Shown in pieces: positions 30,386 to 39,997 of a stretch of 64,000 nt of DNA; the first letter of the stretch is position 1; every line of letters starts with the position of its first letter. This DNA comes from Methylocystis echinoides (lineage in GTDB: Bacteria > Pseudomonadota > Alphaproteobacteria > Rhizobiales > Beijerinckiaceae): NCBI RefSeq assembly GCF_027923385.1, contig NZ_BSEC01000001.1:1314501-1378500 (forward strand). Direction: 5' to 3'. The notes below the pieces were generated by a model. That model ran no database searches and was not told where the DNA came from. It saw nothing but the letters and a program-made list of their open reading frames with translations. Position numbers and translations under genes: made by a program.

Positions 30386-31492
30386 TCAAATATCTGCGGG
30401 CGCGGATGAGAGGTCGCGCCACAGCGAGACCAGCGCCGCCATGATCGCGGGACCGACAAAGAGGCCGAGCAGTTCGAAGGATTCGACGCCGCCGAGAATG
30501 CCGAGCAACACGAGGATGAATGGCATTTTGGTCGCGCTGCCGATCAGCTTCGGCCGAACGAAATGATCGGCGAAAAATACGACAACGGCGCCGATGGCGA
30601 TGATGATGACGGCGGCCGCGGCGCCAACCGTGACGGCGGCGACGAGCGCCGCGAGGCCGATGGCGACGGCTGCGGCGAAGGGGATCATGGCGGCGAAGGC
30701 CGTTAGCGCGCCGAACAGGATCGGATGCGGCGTGTGCGTGACGAGATAGACGGCCGTCATCACCAGCCCTTCGCCGATGGCGACGAGCACGAGCCCGTTG
30801 AGCGTGCCGCGCACCGAGGCGATTATCTGTCGCGCGACGAATTCGCCGCGCGCGCCGAAAAGCCTGTGGGAGACGGCGCGCGACTGCGACGCGACGCTCT
30901 CGCCGTAAAGGAGAAGGAAGAAGAGCGACAGCAGGCACATGATGAAGAGCATGGTGCGGCGGATGGCGTTGGCGCCGACCATTGCGCCTACCTCCCGCGT
31001 GGAAGCCGTATTCACCTGCTTGAGGAGATCCTTCGCCCAGCCGGCGTGGGAGAGATTCTCCGTCCACCATTGCGCGATCCATGCGCCGCCAAAAGGCAGG
31101 CGCTGCACCGCCTCCGGCACGGGCAGGCCCGATTCCCCCGCGTCGCGCGCGTAATCCAGGAGCTGGCGCAGCTCGACCAGCGCATCGACCGCGAGCAGCG
31201 CAAGCGGCGCCAGCACGATCACGCCGACGAGGGTCGTGAAGAGCAGGGCCGAGACCTCGGACGAAACATGATAGCGGCGGCGAAAGCGCGTGTAGAGCGG
31301 CCAGACCGCCACGGCGAAGATCAGCGCCCAGGCCAAAGCGTGCAGATATCCCGAAAGGATGTAGACGCCGGCGCCGATCAGCAGGGCGCAGGCCAGCGCG
31401 GAGGCGCCGAGCTGCCGCCAGCTTGCGTCCTTCAAGGACGCGCCTTGCGCCAGAATCGCATCCAGTCCGGGCTGCCGCTGTGAGTCTGTCAT
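30386..31492 (-). CDS. AI-2E/PerM family membrane permease
   Basis: 368 residues with seven or eight membrane helices. The family layout is clear: an N-terminal pair of helices after a short cytoplasmic start, a long amphipathic middle (VPEAVQRLPFGGAWIAQWW), then clustered helices including PHPILFGALTAFAAMIPFAAAV and a final ESFELLGLFVGPAIMAAL. Members export small molecules or ions; E. coli TqsA exports AI-2, others act as Na+/H+ antiporters, so the substrate is not set by sequence. Confidence 0.88.
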   Translation of the reverse strand: MTDSQRQPGLDAILAQGASLKDASWRQLGASALACALLIGAGVYILSGYLHALAWALIFAVAVWPLYTRFRRRYHVSSEVSALLFTTLVGVIVLAPLALLAVDALVELRQLLDYARDAGESGLPVPEAVQRLPFGGAWIAQWWTENLSHAGWAKDLLKQVNTASTREVGAMVGANAIRRTMLFIMCLLSLFFLLLYGESVASQSRAVSHRLFGARGEFVARQIIASVRGTLNGLVLVAIGEGLVMTAVYLVTHTPHPILFGALTAFAAMIPFAAAVAIGLAALVAAVTVGAAAAVIIIAIGAVVVFFADHFVRPKLIGSATKMPFILVLLGILGGVESFELLGLFVGPAIMAALVSLWRDLSSAPADI

Positions 31493-31660
31493 GCGCCCTC
31501 CGCAATCTGTGGCCGCTCGCCGCTACAGGAGGCGAACGCCGACAGCATAGCCAAACAGCCAAGCGTCAGATAGGCGCCGCAAGCGCGGTTGCGAGTCGAA
31601 CGGGGCGCCGCACCGAAGGCGTTCAAATCGCCGCGCTCTCGCGCTATTGTCCGCGGCGTC

Positions 31661-32755
31661 ATGGACGAAAGGGACGACGCCCCGCCGCGCAAGATCATTC
31701 ATATCGACATGGATGCGTTTTACGCGTCGGTGGAGCAGCGGGACAATCCGGAATTGCGGGGAAAGCCCGTCGCGGTCGGCGGCGGGCGGGAGCGGGGGGT
31801 GGTGGCGGCGGCGAGCTATGAGGCGCGCAAATTCGGCGTTCGTTCGGCCATGCCATCGGTCACGGCGCGGCGCAAATGTCCCGATCTCGTTTTCGTGCGG
31901 CCGAGATTCGACGTCTATCGCGAGGCCTCCCTGCAGATCCGCGAGATATTCGCGGATTATACGCCCCTCATCGAGCCGCTTGCGCTGGACGAAGCCTATC
32001 TCGACGTCACGGAAAATCTGAAGGGCGTCATCTCCGCGACGCAGATCGCGCAGGAAATTCGCGAACAGATCAGGCGCATGACCGGTCTCACTGCCTCGGC
32101 GGGCGTTTCCTACAACAAGTTTCTCGCCAAGATCGCCTCGGACTATCGCAAGCCGGACGGGCTCTTTGTCATCACGCCGAAGATGGGGCCGGCCTTTGTC
32201 GAAACGCTGGACGTCGGCCGCTTCCATGGCGTTGGCCCCGCGACTCGCGAGAAGATGCGCGGCCTGGGCATCGAAACAGGGGCCGATCTCGAGTCCCGGT
32301 CGCTCGGCTTTCTCCAGCAGCATTTCGGCAAGGCCGGCGCCTATTATTACTGGATTGCGCGCGGCGTCGACGAACGGCCCGTGCGCGCCAATCGCATCCG
32401 CAAATCCGTCGGCGCCGAAAACACGTTCTTTCAGGATGTGTTCACGCTGCCGCAGGCGCGCGCGGCGCTGGCGCCGATCATCGAAAAGGTCTTTGCTGCC
32501 TGCGAGAAAAATGGCCTGCGCGGCCGCACCGCGACACTGAAGGTGAAATACGCCGATTTCCGTCTCATCACCCGCTCCCGCACGGTCGGGGCGCCCATCG
32601 CATCGCCGGAGGAACTAGCGGAAATCGCGCTGGAGCTGATGGCGCCCGTCTTTCCTTCCCCGATGGGAGTTCGACTGCTTGGCGTCACCCTGTCGTCGCT
32701 GGAGCGCGTCGGCCCGGGGCCGGAACAGCTTAAGCTCGACTTAACTTCGCGGTGA
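31661..32755 (+). CDS. dinB: DNA polymerase IV (Y-family)
   Basis: 364 residues from ATG 31661; earlier in-frame starts overlap no conserved region. Palm motif IIHIDMDAFYASVEQRD, the finger motif VVAAASYEARKFGVRSAMP, catalytic acidic pair in ALDEAYLDVT, and the thumb region ASAGVSYNKFLAKIASDYRKPDG are present. The C-terminal PEQLKLDL is a beta-clamp-binding motif. It copies damaged DNA. No LexA-type box was identified upstream by eye. Confidence 0.96.
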   Translation: MDERDDAPPRKIIHIDMDAFYASVEQRDNPELRGKPVAVGGGRERGVVAAASYEARKFGVRSAMPSVTARRKCPDLVFVRPRFDVYREASLQIREIFADYTPLIEPLALDEAYLDVTENLKGVISATQIAQEIREQIRRMTGLTASAGVSYNKFLAKIASDYRKPDGLFVITPKMGPAFVETLDVGRFHGVGPATREKMRGLGIETGADLESRSLGFLQQHFGKAGAYYYWIARGVDERPVRANRIRKSVGAENTFFQDVFTLPQARAALAPIIEKVFAACEKNGLRGRTATLKVKYADFRLITRSRTVGAPIASPEELAEIALELMAPVFPSPMGVRLLGVTLSSLERVGPGPEQLKLDLTSR

Positions 32756-32812
32756 TTAACCTCGGCCCTCGCGCGGCTCTTCGCCGGCAGAGACAGGAGC
32801 CTGCGAGATCAT

Positions 32813-33967
32813 ATGACGCCCAGCCTCGATGACGCGTCGATCACGGTGACCGAATTGCGCGGCGAGGAGGCGTTTTTCGGTTTCGCCGAAGGCTGGCGCG
32901 CCCTCTTTCGCGTCACTCCCGATCCGACTCCGTTTCAAAGCTTTGAATGGCTTGCCGCCTGGCGGCGGCGGCGCGGGCGGGGCGAGCCGATTCTGCTGAT
33001 CGCCAACGAGGCCGGGATCCCCATCGCCGCCATGGCGTTGACGCAGACGCGCTATCGTGGCGCGCCCTTGCGCTTTCTCAGATGGATGGGCGCGCCGGAC
33101 GCGGATTATCACGATTTCGTTGGCGGCCGGCGCCGGGACGATTGCGCGGCGGCCTTCGTCGGCCATCTCCGCCAAATGCCCGGCTGGCATGTTTGCGAAC
33201 TCGGAGAGCTGCGTCCGCAGACGCTGGCGTCGCTTGCGTCGCCCCTCTCCGGCGCGACGCAGGACAGTGCGCCCTGCGCGGCGCTGCGACTGCCCGCGAG
33301 CCGCGACGCATTCGAGCGTCAGGCAGGGCGCAAGCTGCGTTCCTCGATCCGCCGGCGCGCCGGAATGCTCAGTGAGGCGCACCCCGATCACCATTTCATG
33401 ACCGTGTCGCGCGTCGACGAACTGCCGCAGGCGATGGAGGATCTCTTTCGCCTGCACACGGCGCGGCTCAACAAGAAAGGCTATGGCGGCGCGTTCGCAA
33501 CCGAAAGCGCCCGCGCCTTTCATCGCGACGTCGCAGCGGCGTTTTTTGAAAACGACATGCTGCGGATGCATCGCCTGATGGTCGGCGACCGCTGCATCGC
33601 CGTCATCTATTGCTTCAATCTGCGCGGCGTGACCTGTTATTATCTGGGCGGCTTCGATCCCGCTTTTTCGCGCTACAGCCCCGGTGTGCTCATCATTCAT
33701 CACGCCATCACGGCGGCGATCGAGGAGGGCGGGAGCTGGTTCGATTTCATGCGCGGCGGCGAGGAATACAAGTCGCGCTGGAAGGCTGAACCGCGCGTCA
33801 ATGGCCGCCTGCTGTTTGGTCGGCCGGGCCTTGCGTCGCGGGTGGCGGTTGCGGCGCGGCGGTTCGAGCGGGCGCTATGGACGCTCTGGCAATCGCGTCA
33901 GGGCGGCGACGCGGAAAGCGCCGCCGCGCCGGAAACTCAGTCCTCGAACACGCCTTCCAGCGCATAG
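32813..33967 (+). CDS. CelD/BcsL-like GNAT acetyltransferase
   Basis: 384 residues. Two GNAT-like halves: the start has FQSFEWLAAWRRRRG and the second half has KLRSSIRRRAGML, MEDLFRLHTARLNKKG, then CIAVIYCFNLRGVTCYYLGGFD and FDFMRGGEEYKSRWK. This is the pattern of the CelD/BcsL or FemAB-like group placed in polysaccharide or cell-surface modification loci. The acceptor is unknown. The gene overlaps the end of the convergent Fae homologue by 31 bases, so the two transcripts are antisense at their tails. Confidence 0.75.
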   Translation: MTPSLDDASITVTELRGEEAFFGFAEGWRALFRVTPDPTPFQSFEWLAAWRRRRGRGEPILLIANEAGIPIAAMALTQTRYRGAPLRFLRWMGAPDADYHDFVGGRRRDDCAAAFVGHLRQMPGWHVCELGELRPQTLASLASPLSGATQDSAPCAALRLPASRDAFERQAGRKLRSSIRRRAGMLSEAHPDHHFMTVSRVDELPQAMEDLFRLHTARLNKKGYGGAFATESARAFHRDVAAAFFENDMLRMHRLMVGDRCIAVIYCFNLRGVTCYYLGGFDPAFSRYSPGVLIIHHAITAAIEEGGSWFDFMRGGEEYKSRWKAEPRVNGRLLFGRPGLASRVAVAARRFERALWTLWQSRQGGDAESAAAPETQSSNTPSSA

Positions 33968-34479
33968 TGGGAGATGGTCTTGCGATTGGCGATAAGCTGA
34001 TCGACCGTCGGCTCGCCCTTCAGCGCGCGCGAGATCGCGAGTTTCGTCGCCTCGTAATTGGTGCGGTAGAGATCCTTCCGATCGAGATTCTCGTCCGTCG
34101 CGCAGCGCGGGTCGAGCCAGATCATGATGATCATGCACAGCTCATTGGCCTGCGCCTTCGGGATGATTCCTTCCGCCACGCAATCGACGATGGCGTCGGC
34201 CGTCGCCGCCTGCACGACGCCGCCGAGCAGTTCGACATAGGCTTCCGACTTCACCGTCATCTTGGTGGTCATCATGGTCGCCGGACGCACCTGCTGATTG
34301 AGGTCGCGGATGACGAACATGCGCGGATGACCGGCGACCTGTCCGGTCATGGAGGCGAAAGCGTGGCCAACCGGGCCCTTCACATTGCCGATCATCACTT
34401 CCGGCATCGCATCCGTATATTGCCCATCCGCCGCGAGAACCGTCGCCTCGCCCGTCGCCAGCCAGATATGTTCGCTCAT
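33937..34479 (-). CDS. formaldehyde-activating enzyme homologue (Fae-like), catalytic His not conserved
   Basis: 180 residues from ATG 34479 (GAGGAAAC upstream). Fae condenses formaldehyde with tetrahydromethanopterin in methylotrophs. The C-terminal half is clearly Fae-like: DAIVDCVAEGIIP, LMIWLDPRCA, and YRTNYEATKLAISRALKGEPTVDQL. At the N-terminus, the segment matching Fae's AHIDLIIG reads DAMPEVMIG, so the active-site His is replaced by Met25 in my alignment. This points to the Fae2/Fae3-type paralogues of unknown function, not to the main enzyme. No H4MPT pathway genes are near. Confidence 0.85.
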   Translation of the reverse strand: MSEHIWLATGEATVLAADGQYTDAMPEVMIGNVKGPVGHAFASMTGQVAGHPRMFVIRDLNQQVRPATMMTTKMTVKSEAYVELLGGVVQAATADAIVDCVAEGIIPKAQANELCMIIMIWLDPRCATDENLDRKDLYRTNYEATKLAISRALKGEPTVDQLIANRKTISHYALEGVFED

Positions 34480-34535
34480 GATGTTTCCTCACTCAAAGTT
34501 GGATGCGCGCGCATAGCATTGCGCGCGGTCCCGTG

Positions 34536-35606
34536 TCACCCGCGCGCGATCTCCGCCGCCTTGCGGCCGACAAGCGCGGAAAGCGGCGTCTTTTCCCGTT
34601 CGAGCGCGGCTAGCAAGCCCTGCTTGATGCGCCCGACGAGGCCCGGCCCTTCATAAACGAGCGCGGAATAAAGCTGCACGAGCGTTGCGCCGGCCTCGAT
34701 CTTGCGCAGCGCCGTATCCGCGGAGTCGACGCCGCCGGCGCCGACCAGCGGGAACCGGCCGTCGACGCGGAGATAGGTCTGCGCGAGCATCGACGTGGAC
34801 AGCGTAAACAGCGGCGCGCCGGAGAGGCCGCCGCCCTGCGCCGCCAGCGGCGAGCGCAGCGTCTCCGGGCGCGAGATGGTGGTGTTGGAGACAATCATGC
34901 CGTCGACGCCGCGCGCGCGGGCGACGCGCACAATGCCGTCAAGCTGATCGAGCGTGAGATCCGGCGCGATCTTCAGCAGCACGGGGCGGCGCACCCGCGC
35001 GGCGTCGCGCGCCTCGATGACGCGCGCGAGAAGCTCGGAGAGCGCCTCGGGCTCCTGAAGGTCGCGCAGTCCCGGCGTGTTGGGGGAGCTGACGTTGATG
35101 GTGAAATAGCGTGCGACGTGGGCAAAGGCTTTCACGCCGGCGACATAATCGGCGACGCGGTCGTCGGCGTCCTTGTTGGCGCCGATGTTCACGCCGACGA
35201 TTCCACCGTCATGGCGCGGCGCGCGGCGGGCCTCGAGACGCGCAAGCGCGGGCGCGTGCCCCTCATTGTTGAAGCCATAGCGGTTGATGACGCCCCGGTC
35301 TTCGAGCAGACGAAAAGCGCGGGGGCGCGGATTGCCCGGCTGGGCGCGCGGCGTCAGCGTGCCGACTTCCACGAAGCCGAAGCCGAATCCCAGCATGGCG
35401 TCGGGAACCTCGGCGTCCTTGTCGAACCCCGCCGCGAGGCCGATCGGGTTCGGAAAGTCGAAGCCAAAGGCCGAAACGGCGAGGCGGGGGTCGTCCTGTT
35501 CGGGCGTGCGCGCCGGCAGGAGCTTCAGCCCGGCGATGGTCGCGCGATGGGCCGCTTCGGCGTCGAGCAGGCGCAGGAAGGGCAGGGCGAGGCCGAAGGC
35601 GTCCAT
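34536..35606 (-). CDS. pyrD: dihydroorotate dehydrogenase (quinone), class 2
   Basis: 356 residues, class-2 length with the N-terminal membrane-associating helix ([17 protein letters not shown]). It oxidises dihydroorotate to orotate in pyrimidine synthesis, passing electrons to quinone. Motifs: [23 protein letters not shown], catalytic Ser174 in [10 protein letters not shown] and FMN-binding [12 protein letters not shown]. Its ATG shares one base with the stop of the DUF952 gene upstream. Confidence 0.96.
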   Translation of the reverse strand: MDAFGLALPFLRLLDAEAAHRATIAGLKLLPARTPEQDDPRLAVSAFGFDFPNPIGLAAGFDKDAEVPDAMLGFGFGFVEVGTLTPRAQPGNPRPRAFRLLEDRGVINRYGFNNEGHAPALARLEARRAPRHDGGIVGVNIGANKDADDRVADYVAGVKAFAHVARYFTINVSSPNTPGLRDLQEPEALSELLARVIEARDAARVRRPVLLKIAPDLTLDQLDGIVRVARARGVDGMIVSNTTISRPETLRSPLAAQGGGLSGAPLFTLSTSMLAQTYLRVDGRFPLVGAGGVDSADTALRKIEAGATLVQLYSALVYEGPGLVGRIKQGLLAALEREKTPLSALVGRKAAEIARG

Positions 35607-35944
35607 CAGAGAAGTCCTGTGAAATCGTGGCGGCCGTCACGCAGCGGCAGCGGCGCGACGCGGGTGACGGCGTCGAGCGACAGAGGGGCGTAAAGATGCG
35701 GGAACAGCGCCCCGCCGCGCGAGACCTCCCATTTCAGCGCGTCGCCGAGTTTCGCGGCGTCGATGGCGACGAGCAGCAGGTCGCTCTTGCCGGCGAAGTG
35801 TTTGGCGGCGGTTTCTTCGGCCTGTTCGGCCGTCGAGAAGTGGATGTAGCCGTCGGCGAGGTCGATGGCCGCGCCGCGGAAGACGCCTTCGGCTTCCGCC
35901 CTGCGCCATTCGGGGGTGGAGATGATCTTGTAGATGAGAGTCAT
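35606..35944 (-). CDS. DUF952 family protein
   Basis: 112 residues: [56 protein letters not shown] and [16 protein letters not shown] match the small DUF952 fold, related in shape to ADP-ribosyl-transferase-like or glutathione-S-transferase-adjacent families but with no proven activity. Its end overlaps the start of pyrD by one base, so the two are translationally coupled. Confidence 0.88.
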   Translation of the reverse strand: MTLIYKIISTPEWRRAEAEGVFRGAAIDLADGYIHFSTAEQAEETAAKHFAGKSDLLLVAIDAAKLGDALKWEVSRGGALFPHLYAPLSLDAVTRVAPLPLRDGRHDFTGLL

Positions 35945-35966
35945 TGCGGCAAGGCCCCCTCCCTGA

Positions 35967-36067
35967 CCCTCCCCCGCAAGCGGGAGAGGGGACGCTCGCG
36001 ATCGGCAGAGCTGATGAAGGCCGGGGTTCTGCTCCCTCTCCCGCGAAAGCTGGGGAGGGGTGGGGAG
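35967..36067. repeat. REP-like GC palindromes (copies 2 and 3)
   Basis: CCCTCCCCCG-CAAG-CGGGAGAGGG (35967-35990, one mismatch) and a second element starting near 36034 (CCCTCTCCC ... GGGGAGGG). They lie between opgH and the DUF952 gene and resemble the element at 29984. They may end transcription of opgGH. Confidence 0.55.
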
Positions 36068-36071
36068 GGGG

Positions 36072-38279
36072 TCACTCCGCCGCGCGCGCCTCAGCCGATT
36101 TTTCCCCCTTGCGCGGCAGCCGGGCGATCATGCCGATCAGCGCGCGGTCCGAGAGCGCCACGAGACGCTCGCCGCGATTGAGCCAGCTCACCGCCTCCTC
36201 GATGGTCTCGGCGTCGGCGATCTTCGCCTCCGCCACCGCCCGGTCGGAGGTGATCGCGCCGCGCTGGCGCGGTTTGCGGTTCGGCAGCCAGGCTTCGTGC
36301 AGCGCCCGCAGCTCGGGATCGGCGTGAATGGCGGCGACGCCGTTGATCTCGTCGTCGTCCGTCCGGGCCAGCGCCTTGGAGAGCGCCTTGCCGCGCTTGG
36401 CGATGGGCGGCGTGGTCGTTTCCTCCGGCGTCACCAGCACGCCGGCGCGGCGGAAGACGAGGCCCAGCCAGCGCTGGCTCGTGAGCCAGGAGATCGGAAT
36501 GGCGAGGATGAGGCCGGCGATGGTCGGCGACATCCAGGCGACGAGCGAGGGCGAAATCAGCAGGCCGGCGACGAGGCTGAGCGCGCCCAGCGCTACATGC
36601 GAACGATGCCGGCGGATGATGTCGATCAGCGGCACCGAGCCGTCGTCGCGCCGCTGGGGGTCCCAGCCCGTGTCGAAGCCGAAGACGATATGCACGACAT
36701 GGCCGGTCTGAATCAGCATCATGATCGGCGCGAGCAGCGCCGACAGGATGATCTCGAACAGCGTCGAAATGAGCAGCATGATGACGCCGCCCGAGCCCCG
36801 GCGCGTCTCGGGTTCGTAGATCGCGACCAGCAGGCCGAAGAACTTGGGCGCGAGCAGAATGCTCATGGTCAGCGCGAACAGCTCCAGCGACCGCTCGGCG
36901 TCGAAGCGCGGGAAGGTCGGGAAGAGCGCGAATTCGGTCGTGAAATACTCCGGCTTGAAGTAACTCGCCTGGAAGACGATCACGATGCCGACGAGGAGCT
37001 GCATCAGCCACAGCGGCGAGGTGAGATAGCCGAAGATGCCGGTGAGGAAGTGCTGGCGCGAGGCCCAGCTCAGGCCGCGCGCGAAAAGCACGCGCGAATG
37101 CTGGAGATTGCCCTGGCACCAGCGCCGGTCGCGGATCGAAATGTCGATGAGCGAGGGCGGGCTTTCTTCGTAGGAGCCGCCGAGCGTCGGCATCATGTAG
37201 ACGGCGTAGCCGGCGCGGCGGATCAGCGCCGCCTCGACGAAGTCATGCGAGAGGATATGGCCGCCGAACGGCGGCTTGCCGCGCAGATCCGGCAGGCCGC
37301 AGTGGTGGGCGAAGGCCTCGGTGCGGATGATGGCGTTATGGCCCCAGTAATTGCCGTCGCGGCCCATCCAGCAGGAGAGGCCCACGGCGATCACCGGGCC
37401 ATAGATGCGCGCCGCGAACTGCTGCACGCGGGCGAAGAGCGTGTTGCGGTTGATGATGAGCGGCAGCGTCTGGATGATGCCGGAGTCGGGGTCCGCCTCC
37501 ATCGCGGCGGCGAGGCGCACGATGGTCGGGCCGGTCATCAGGCTGTCGGCGTCGAGCACGACCATATGCGCATAGGCGCCGCCCCAGCGGGTGACGAAGT
37601 CTTCGATATTGCCGGCCTTGCGGCCGACGTTCTTCTCGCGGCGGCGGTAATAGATGCGGGCCTTGGGGCCGAGGCGGCGGCGGATGCCGATGAAGGCGCG
37701 TTCCTCCGCGACCCAGACATCCGGATTGGTCGTATCGGAGAGGAAGAACCAGTCGAAATGCTCGCCGAGCCCTGTCGCCTGCACATCCTCGTAGATCGTC
37801 TGGAGCGCCGCGAAGACGCGGCTCGGCGCCTCATTGTAGATCGGCATGACGACGGCGGTCTTTTCCCGCAGCCGCTCGGGCAGGGCCGGGACGGGCCGCT
37901 TCGAGAGAAGCGCGGCGAAGCCGACGACCGCGCTCGCGAAGCTGAGCGCAATCCAGGAGAAGTTCAGCACGAAGAGCGCCAGCAGCGCCCATTTCAGGGT
38001 CGTGACGCCGCCGACGTCGATGACCTTGTACATTTGCCAGCCGCCATAGGCGGTGAGCGCAAGGCCGCCGCCGAAGGTGACAAGCCGCGCGAGCCATTGC
38101 GTCTGCCACAGCTGCGGGGCGAGCGGTTTTCGGAACTGCTGCCGGCGATCGAATTTGAACAGGTTCTGCGCCGGCATGGAGAGCCGGTGCTCGATGGGCG
38201 TCGGCGGGGCGGCGGCGGGGTCTTTCGGGTTCGTCGCCGACAAGGTGGGTTCGTCAGGCGCGAGTGTCAGGGAGTCCAT
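36072..38279 (-). CDS. opgH: glucan biosynthesis glucosyltransferase
   Basis: 735 residues from ATG 38279, overlapping opgG by 13 bases; the frame upstream within opgG is not used. It polymerises beta-glucan for periplasmic glucans in the inner membrane. A GT2 core is seen: AVVMPIYNEAPSRVF, DADSLMTGPTIVRL, and the acceptor/processive motif RDRRWCQGNLQHS, with about seven or eight membrane helices before and after it. Glucans help in low-osmolarity adaptation. The length is normal for OpgH-type enzymes in alphaproteobacteria. Confidence 0.95.
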   Translation of the reverse strand: MDSLTLAPDEPTLSATNPKDPAAAPPTPIEHRLSMPAQNLFKFDRRQQFRKPLAPQLWQTQWLARLVTFGGGLALTAYGGWQMYKVIDVGGVTTLKWALLALFVLNFSWIALSFASAVVGFAALLSKRPVPALPERLREKTAVVMPIYNEAPSRVFAALQTIYEDVQATGLGEHFDWFFLSDTTNPDVWVAEERAFIGIRRRLGPKARIYYRRREKNVGRKAGNIEDFVTRWGGAYAHMVVLDADSLMTGPTIVRLAAAMEADPDSGIIQTLPLIINRNTLFARVQQFAARIYGPVIAVGLSCWMGRDGNYWGHNAIIRTEAFAHHCGLPDLRGKPPFGGHILSHDFVEAALIRRAGYAVYMMPTLGGSYEESPPSLIDISIRDRRWCQGNLQHSRVLFARGLSWASRQHFLTGIFGYLTSPLWLMQLLVGIVIVFQASYFKPEYFTTEFALFPTFPRFDAERSLELFALTMSILLAPKFFGLLVAIYEPETRRGSGGVIMLLISTLFEIILSALLAPIMMLIQTGHVVHIVFGFDTGWDPQRRDDGSVPLIDIIRRHRSHVALGALSLVAGLLISPSLVAWMSPTIAGLILAIPISWLTSQRWLGLVFRRAGVLVTPEETTTPPIAKRGKALSKALARTDDDEINGVAAIHADPELRALHEAWLPNRKPRQRGAITSDRAVAEAKIADAETIEEAVSWLNRGERLVALSDRALIGMIARLPRKGEKSAEARAAE

Positions 38280-39805
38280 CGATAAAGCCAGGTTTCGCTG
38301 AGCGGCTCCTCGTCGGCGCGCAGGACGAGGCGGATTTCGCAGTAATTTTCGCCGGCGGGATCGACGTCGAAAACGACGCGGCACGTCTTCGCCTGCGGAT
38401 CGAGGAACGTGCGGACGTTGGTGGCTGATCCCGGAGAAGTGGTCAAGGCGGCGGAAAGACGCGCTGTTTTTTGCTGATCGCCCAGAATGTCGCCGGAAAA
38501 AACGACAACAAAACGGCGACGCTTCACGCCGGGCGCGTGTCCGGCCAGCGCGTGAGCGGCGGTCGCCAGCGGCGGCCGGCTGGGCGGCTCCCAGCACCAG
38601 AACTGACGATAGGCGAAGGTCGCCTGCCCGCCGCCGGGGAGGATGGCCTTGGGGCGCCAGTAAGCGACGATGTTTTCGTTGTTTTCCGATTCCGAGGGAA
38701 TTTCGACGAGCTGCAGCGCGCCCTCGCCCCATTCGCCCAGCGGCTCGATCCAGAGTGACGGGCGGCGCTCCCAGTGCTGATCATCGTCCTGATAATCAGC
38801 GATGTTCCGGTTCCGCACCAGCGCGCCGAAGCCCTTGGGGTTCACGTCCACGAAGGAGGAGAATTGCAGCTCCTCGCGGTTCGACACCGGACGCCAAAGC
38901 CATTCGCCCGCGCCGGTGAGCATCTGGATGCCGTTGGTCGCCGCCGCCATGGGGCGCAGGTCGCCGTTGCGGCGGCGCGAGTCCAGCGGCGTGTGCAGCG
39001 AGGCGGCGGCGAAGCCGGCGAGACCATAATGATCGACGTTGGTTCGGGCGAAAAGCGTCAGCTCCGTGTCGATCAGCGTCGCCTCGCCCGGCCGCACGGT
39101 GAAGCGGTAGACGCCGGCGACGCTGGGCGAATCGAGAAGGGCGTGGATGACCAGCGCATTGTCGCCGAGCACCGGCTTCTCGATCCAGAAGCTGCGGAAC
39201 GCCGGGAACTCCTCGCCGCGCGGATCGGCGGTGCGGATCGAGAGGCCGCGCGCGGTGACGCCGAGATTCTGGCCGGCGGCGACGGCGCGATAGAAGCTCG
39301 CGCCCTGGAAGATGGCGAGCTCCGCCTCGCCGCCGTTGGGCTGGGCGTGGAGCACCCGGAAGCCGGAATAGCCAAGATCCGGCAGCTTTTCCGGAACTTT
39401 CAGCCCGCCATAGTCGAAGCGGCTGGAATCATAGCCGATTTTCGCGGCGGCGCCGTTCTCGATGACGTAGAGGTCGACCAGGGTGGTGAAGATGTTGCCC
39501 CGGTGCAGCGGCTCGATGGAGAAGCCCCGGTTCTCGCCGGACCAGAGCGCGGCGCCGGGTTTCATCTTGATGCCGACGAACTGCTCATAAGTGAGGCTCG
39601 CGAAGGGCTCGCGCAGGTCGGAGGCGGGCGCCGCATAGGGCTTCGCGGCGAGGGCGCGCGCAATTTCGACAACCATTTCGCGGGAAAAGGGCGTGGGCGC
39701 AGGCGGCGCCGGCGGCTGAGGGCCCTGCGCCCGGGCGACAGAAGGCGCGAGGCCCGCGGCGACAGCGCCAAGGGCCGCTTTCAATACGTCTCTTCGTTCG
39801 AACAT
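38267..39805 (-). CDS. opgG: periplasmic glucan biosynthesis protein OpgG/OpgD
   Basis: 512 residues. N-terminus MFERRDVLKAALGAVAAGLA with a twin-arginine-like RRDVLK pattern and AxA cleavage near residue 26. Mature protein shows OpgG-type motifs: TYEQFVGIKMKPGAALW, FSIEPLHRGNIFTTLVDLY, FGYDSSRFDYG-like (IGYDSSRFDYGGL), and GEWLWRPVSNREELQFSSF. It modifies or branches glucan in the periplasm beside OpgH. The Tat-like signal recalls OpgD; OpgG and OpgD cannot be separated safely here. Confidence 0.92.
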   Translation of the reverse strand: MFERRDVLKAALGAVAAGLAPSVARAQGPQPPAPPAPTPFSREMVVEIARALAAKPYAAPASDLREPFASLTYEQFVGIKMKPGAALWSGENRGFSIEPLHRGNIFTTLVDLYVIENGAAAKIGYDSSRFDYGGLKVPEKLPDLGYSGFRVLHAQPNGGEAELAIFQGASFYRAVAAGQNLGVTARGLSIRTADPRGEEFPAFRSFWIEKPVLGDNALVIHALLDSPSVAGVYRFTVRPGEATLIDTELTLFARTNVDHYGLAGFAAASLHTPLDSRRRNGDLRPMAAATNGIQMLTGAGEWLWRPVSNREELQFSSFVDVNPKGFGALVRNRNIADYQDDDQHWERRPSLWIEPLGEWGEGALQLVEIPSESENNENIVAYWRPKAILPGGGQATFAYRQFWCWEPPSRPPLATAAHALAGHAPGVKRRRFVVVFSGDILGDQQKTARLSAALTTSPGSATNVRTFLDPQAKTCRVVFDVDPAGENYCEIRLVLRADEEPLSETWLYRWTP

Positions 39806-39997
39806 CGAGGAACCGGGCAGGAGCTGAAGGGCGGTCTGTTGCCGCTTCTTTTCTGTATAGAAGAATTTGGGTCAACAAAAAGCGATTAATTGTAGCAGGC
39901 GCGCTCCTGGGAGCGCCCTTGCCCTTGACGGCAAGAATCTGCCAGAAACGCCCGCAGGCCCGCGTCATCCGGCGGGCGTCTCCAACCCAAGGCCCCC

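Noticed and set aside
30018..31562. Long minus-strand frame extending the 100-residue hypothetical into the permease gene
   Set aside because: The extension is Arg-rich and overlaps the AI-2E-type permease; a strong AGGAGGAG marks the short start at 30320.
36060..38285. 741-codon plus-strand frame opposite opgH
   Set aside because: Low-complexity, Arg/Glu/Asp-rich shadow; opgH carries clear GT2 motifs in the other strand.
36072..38732. N-terminally extended opgH (886 residues)
   Set aside because: The extension is Arg-rich and lies in the opgG coding region; the start at 38279 gives the normal length.
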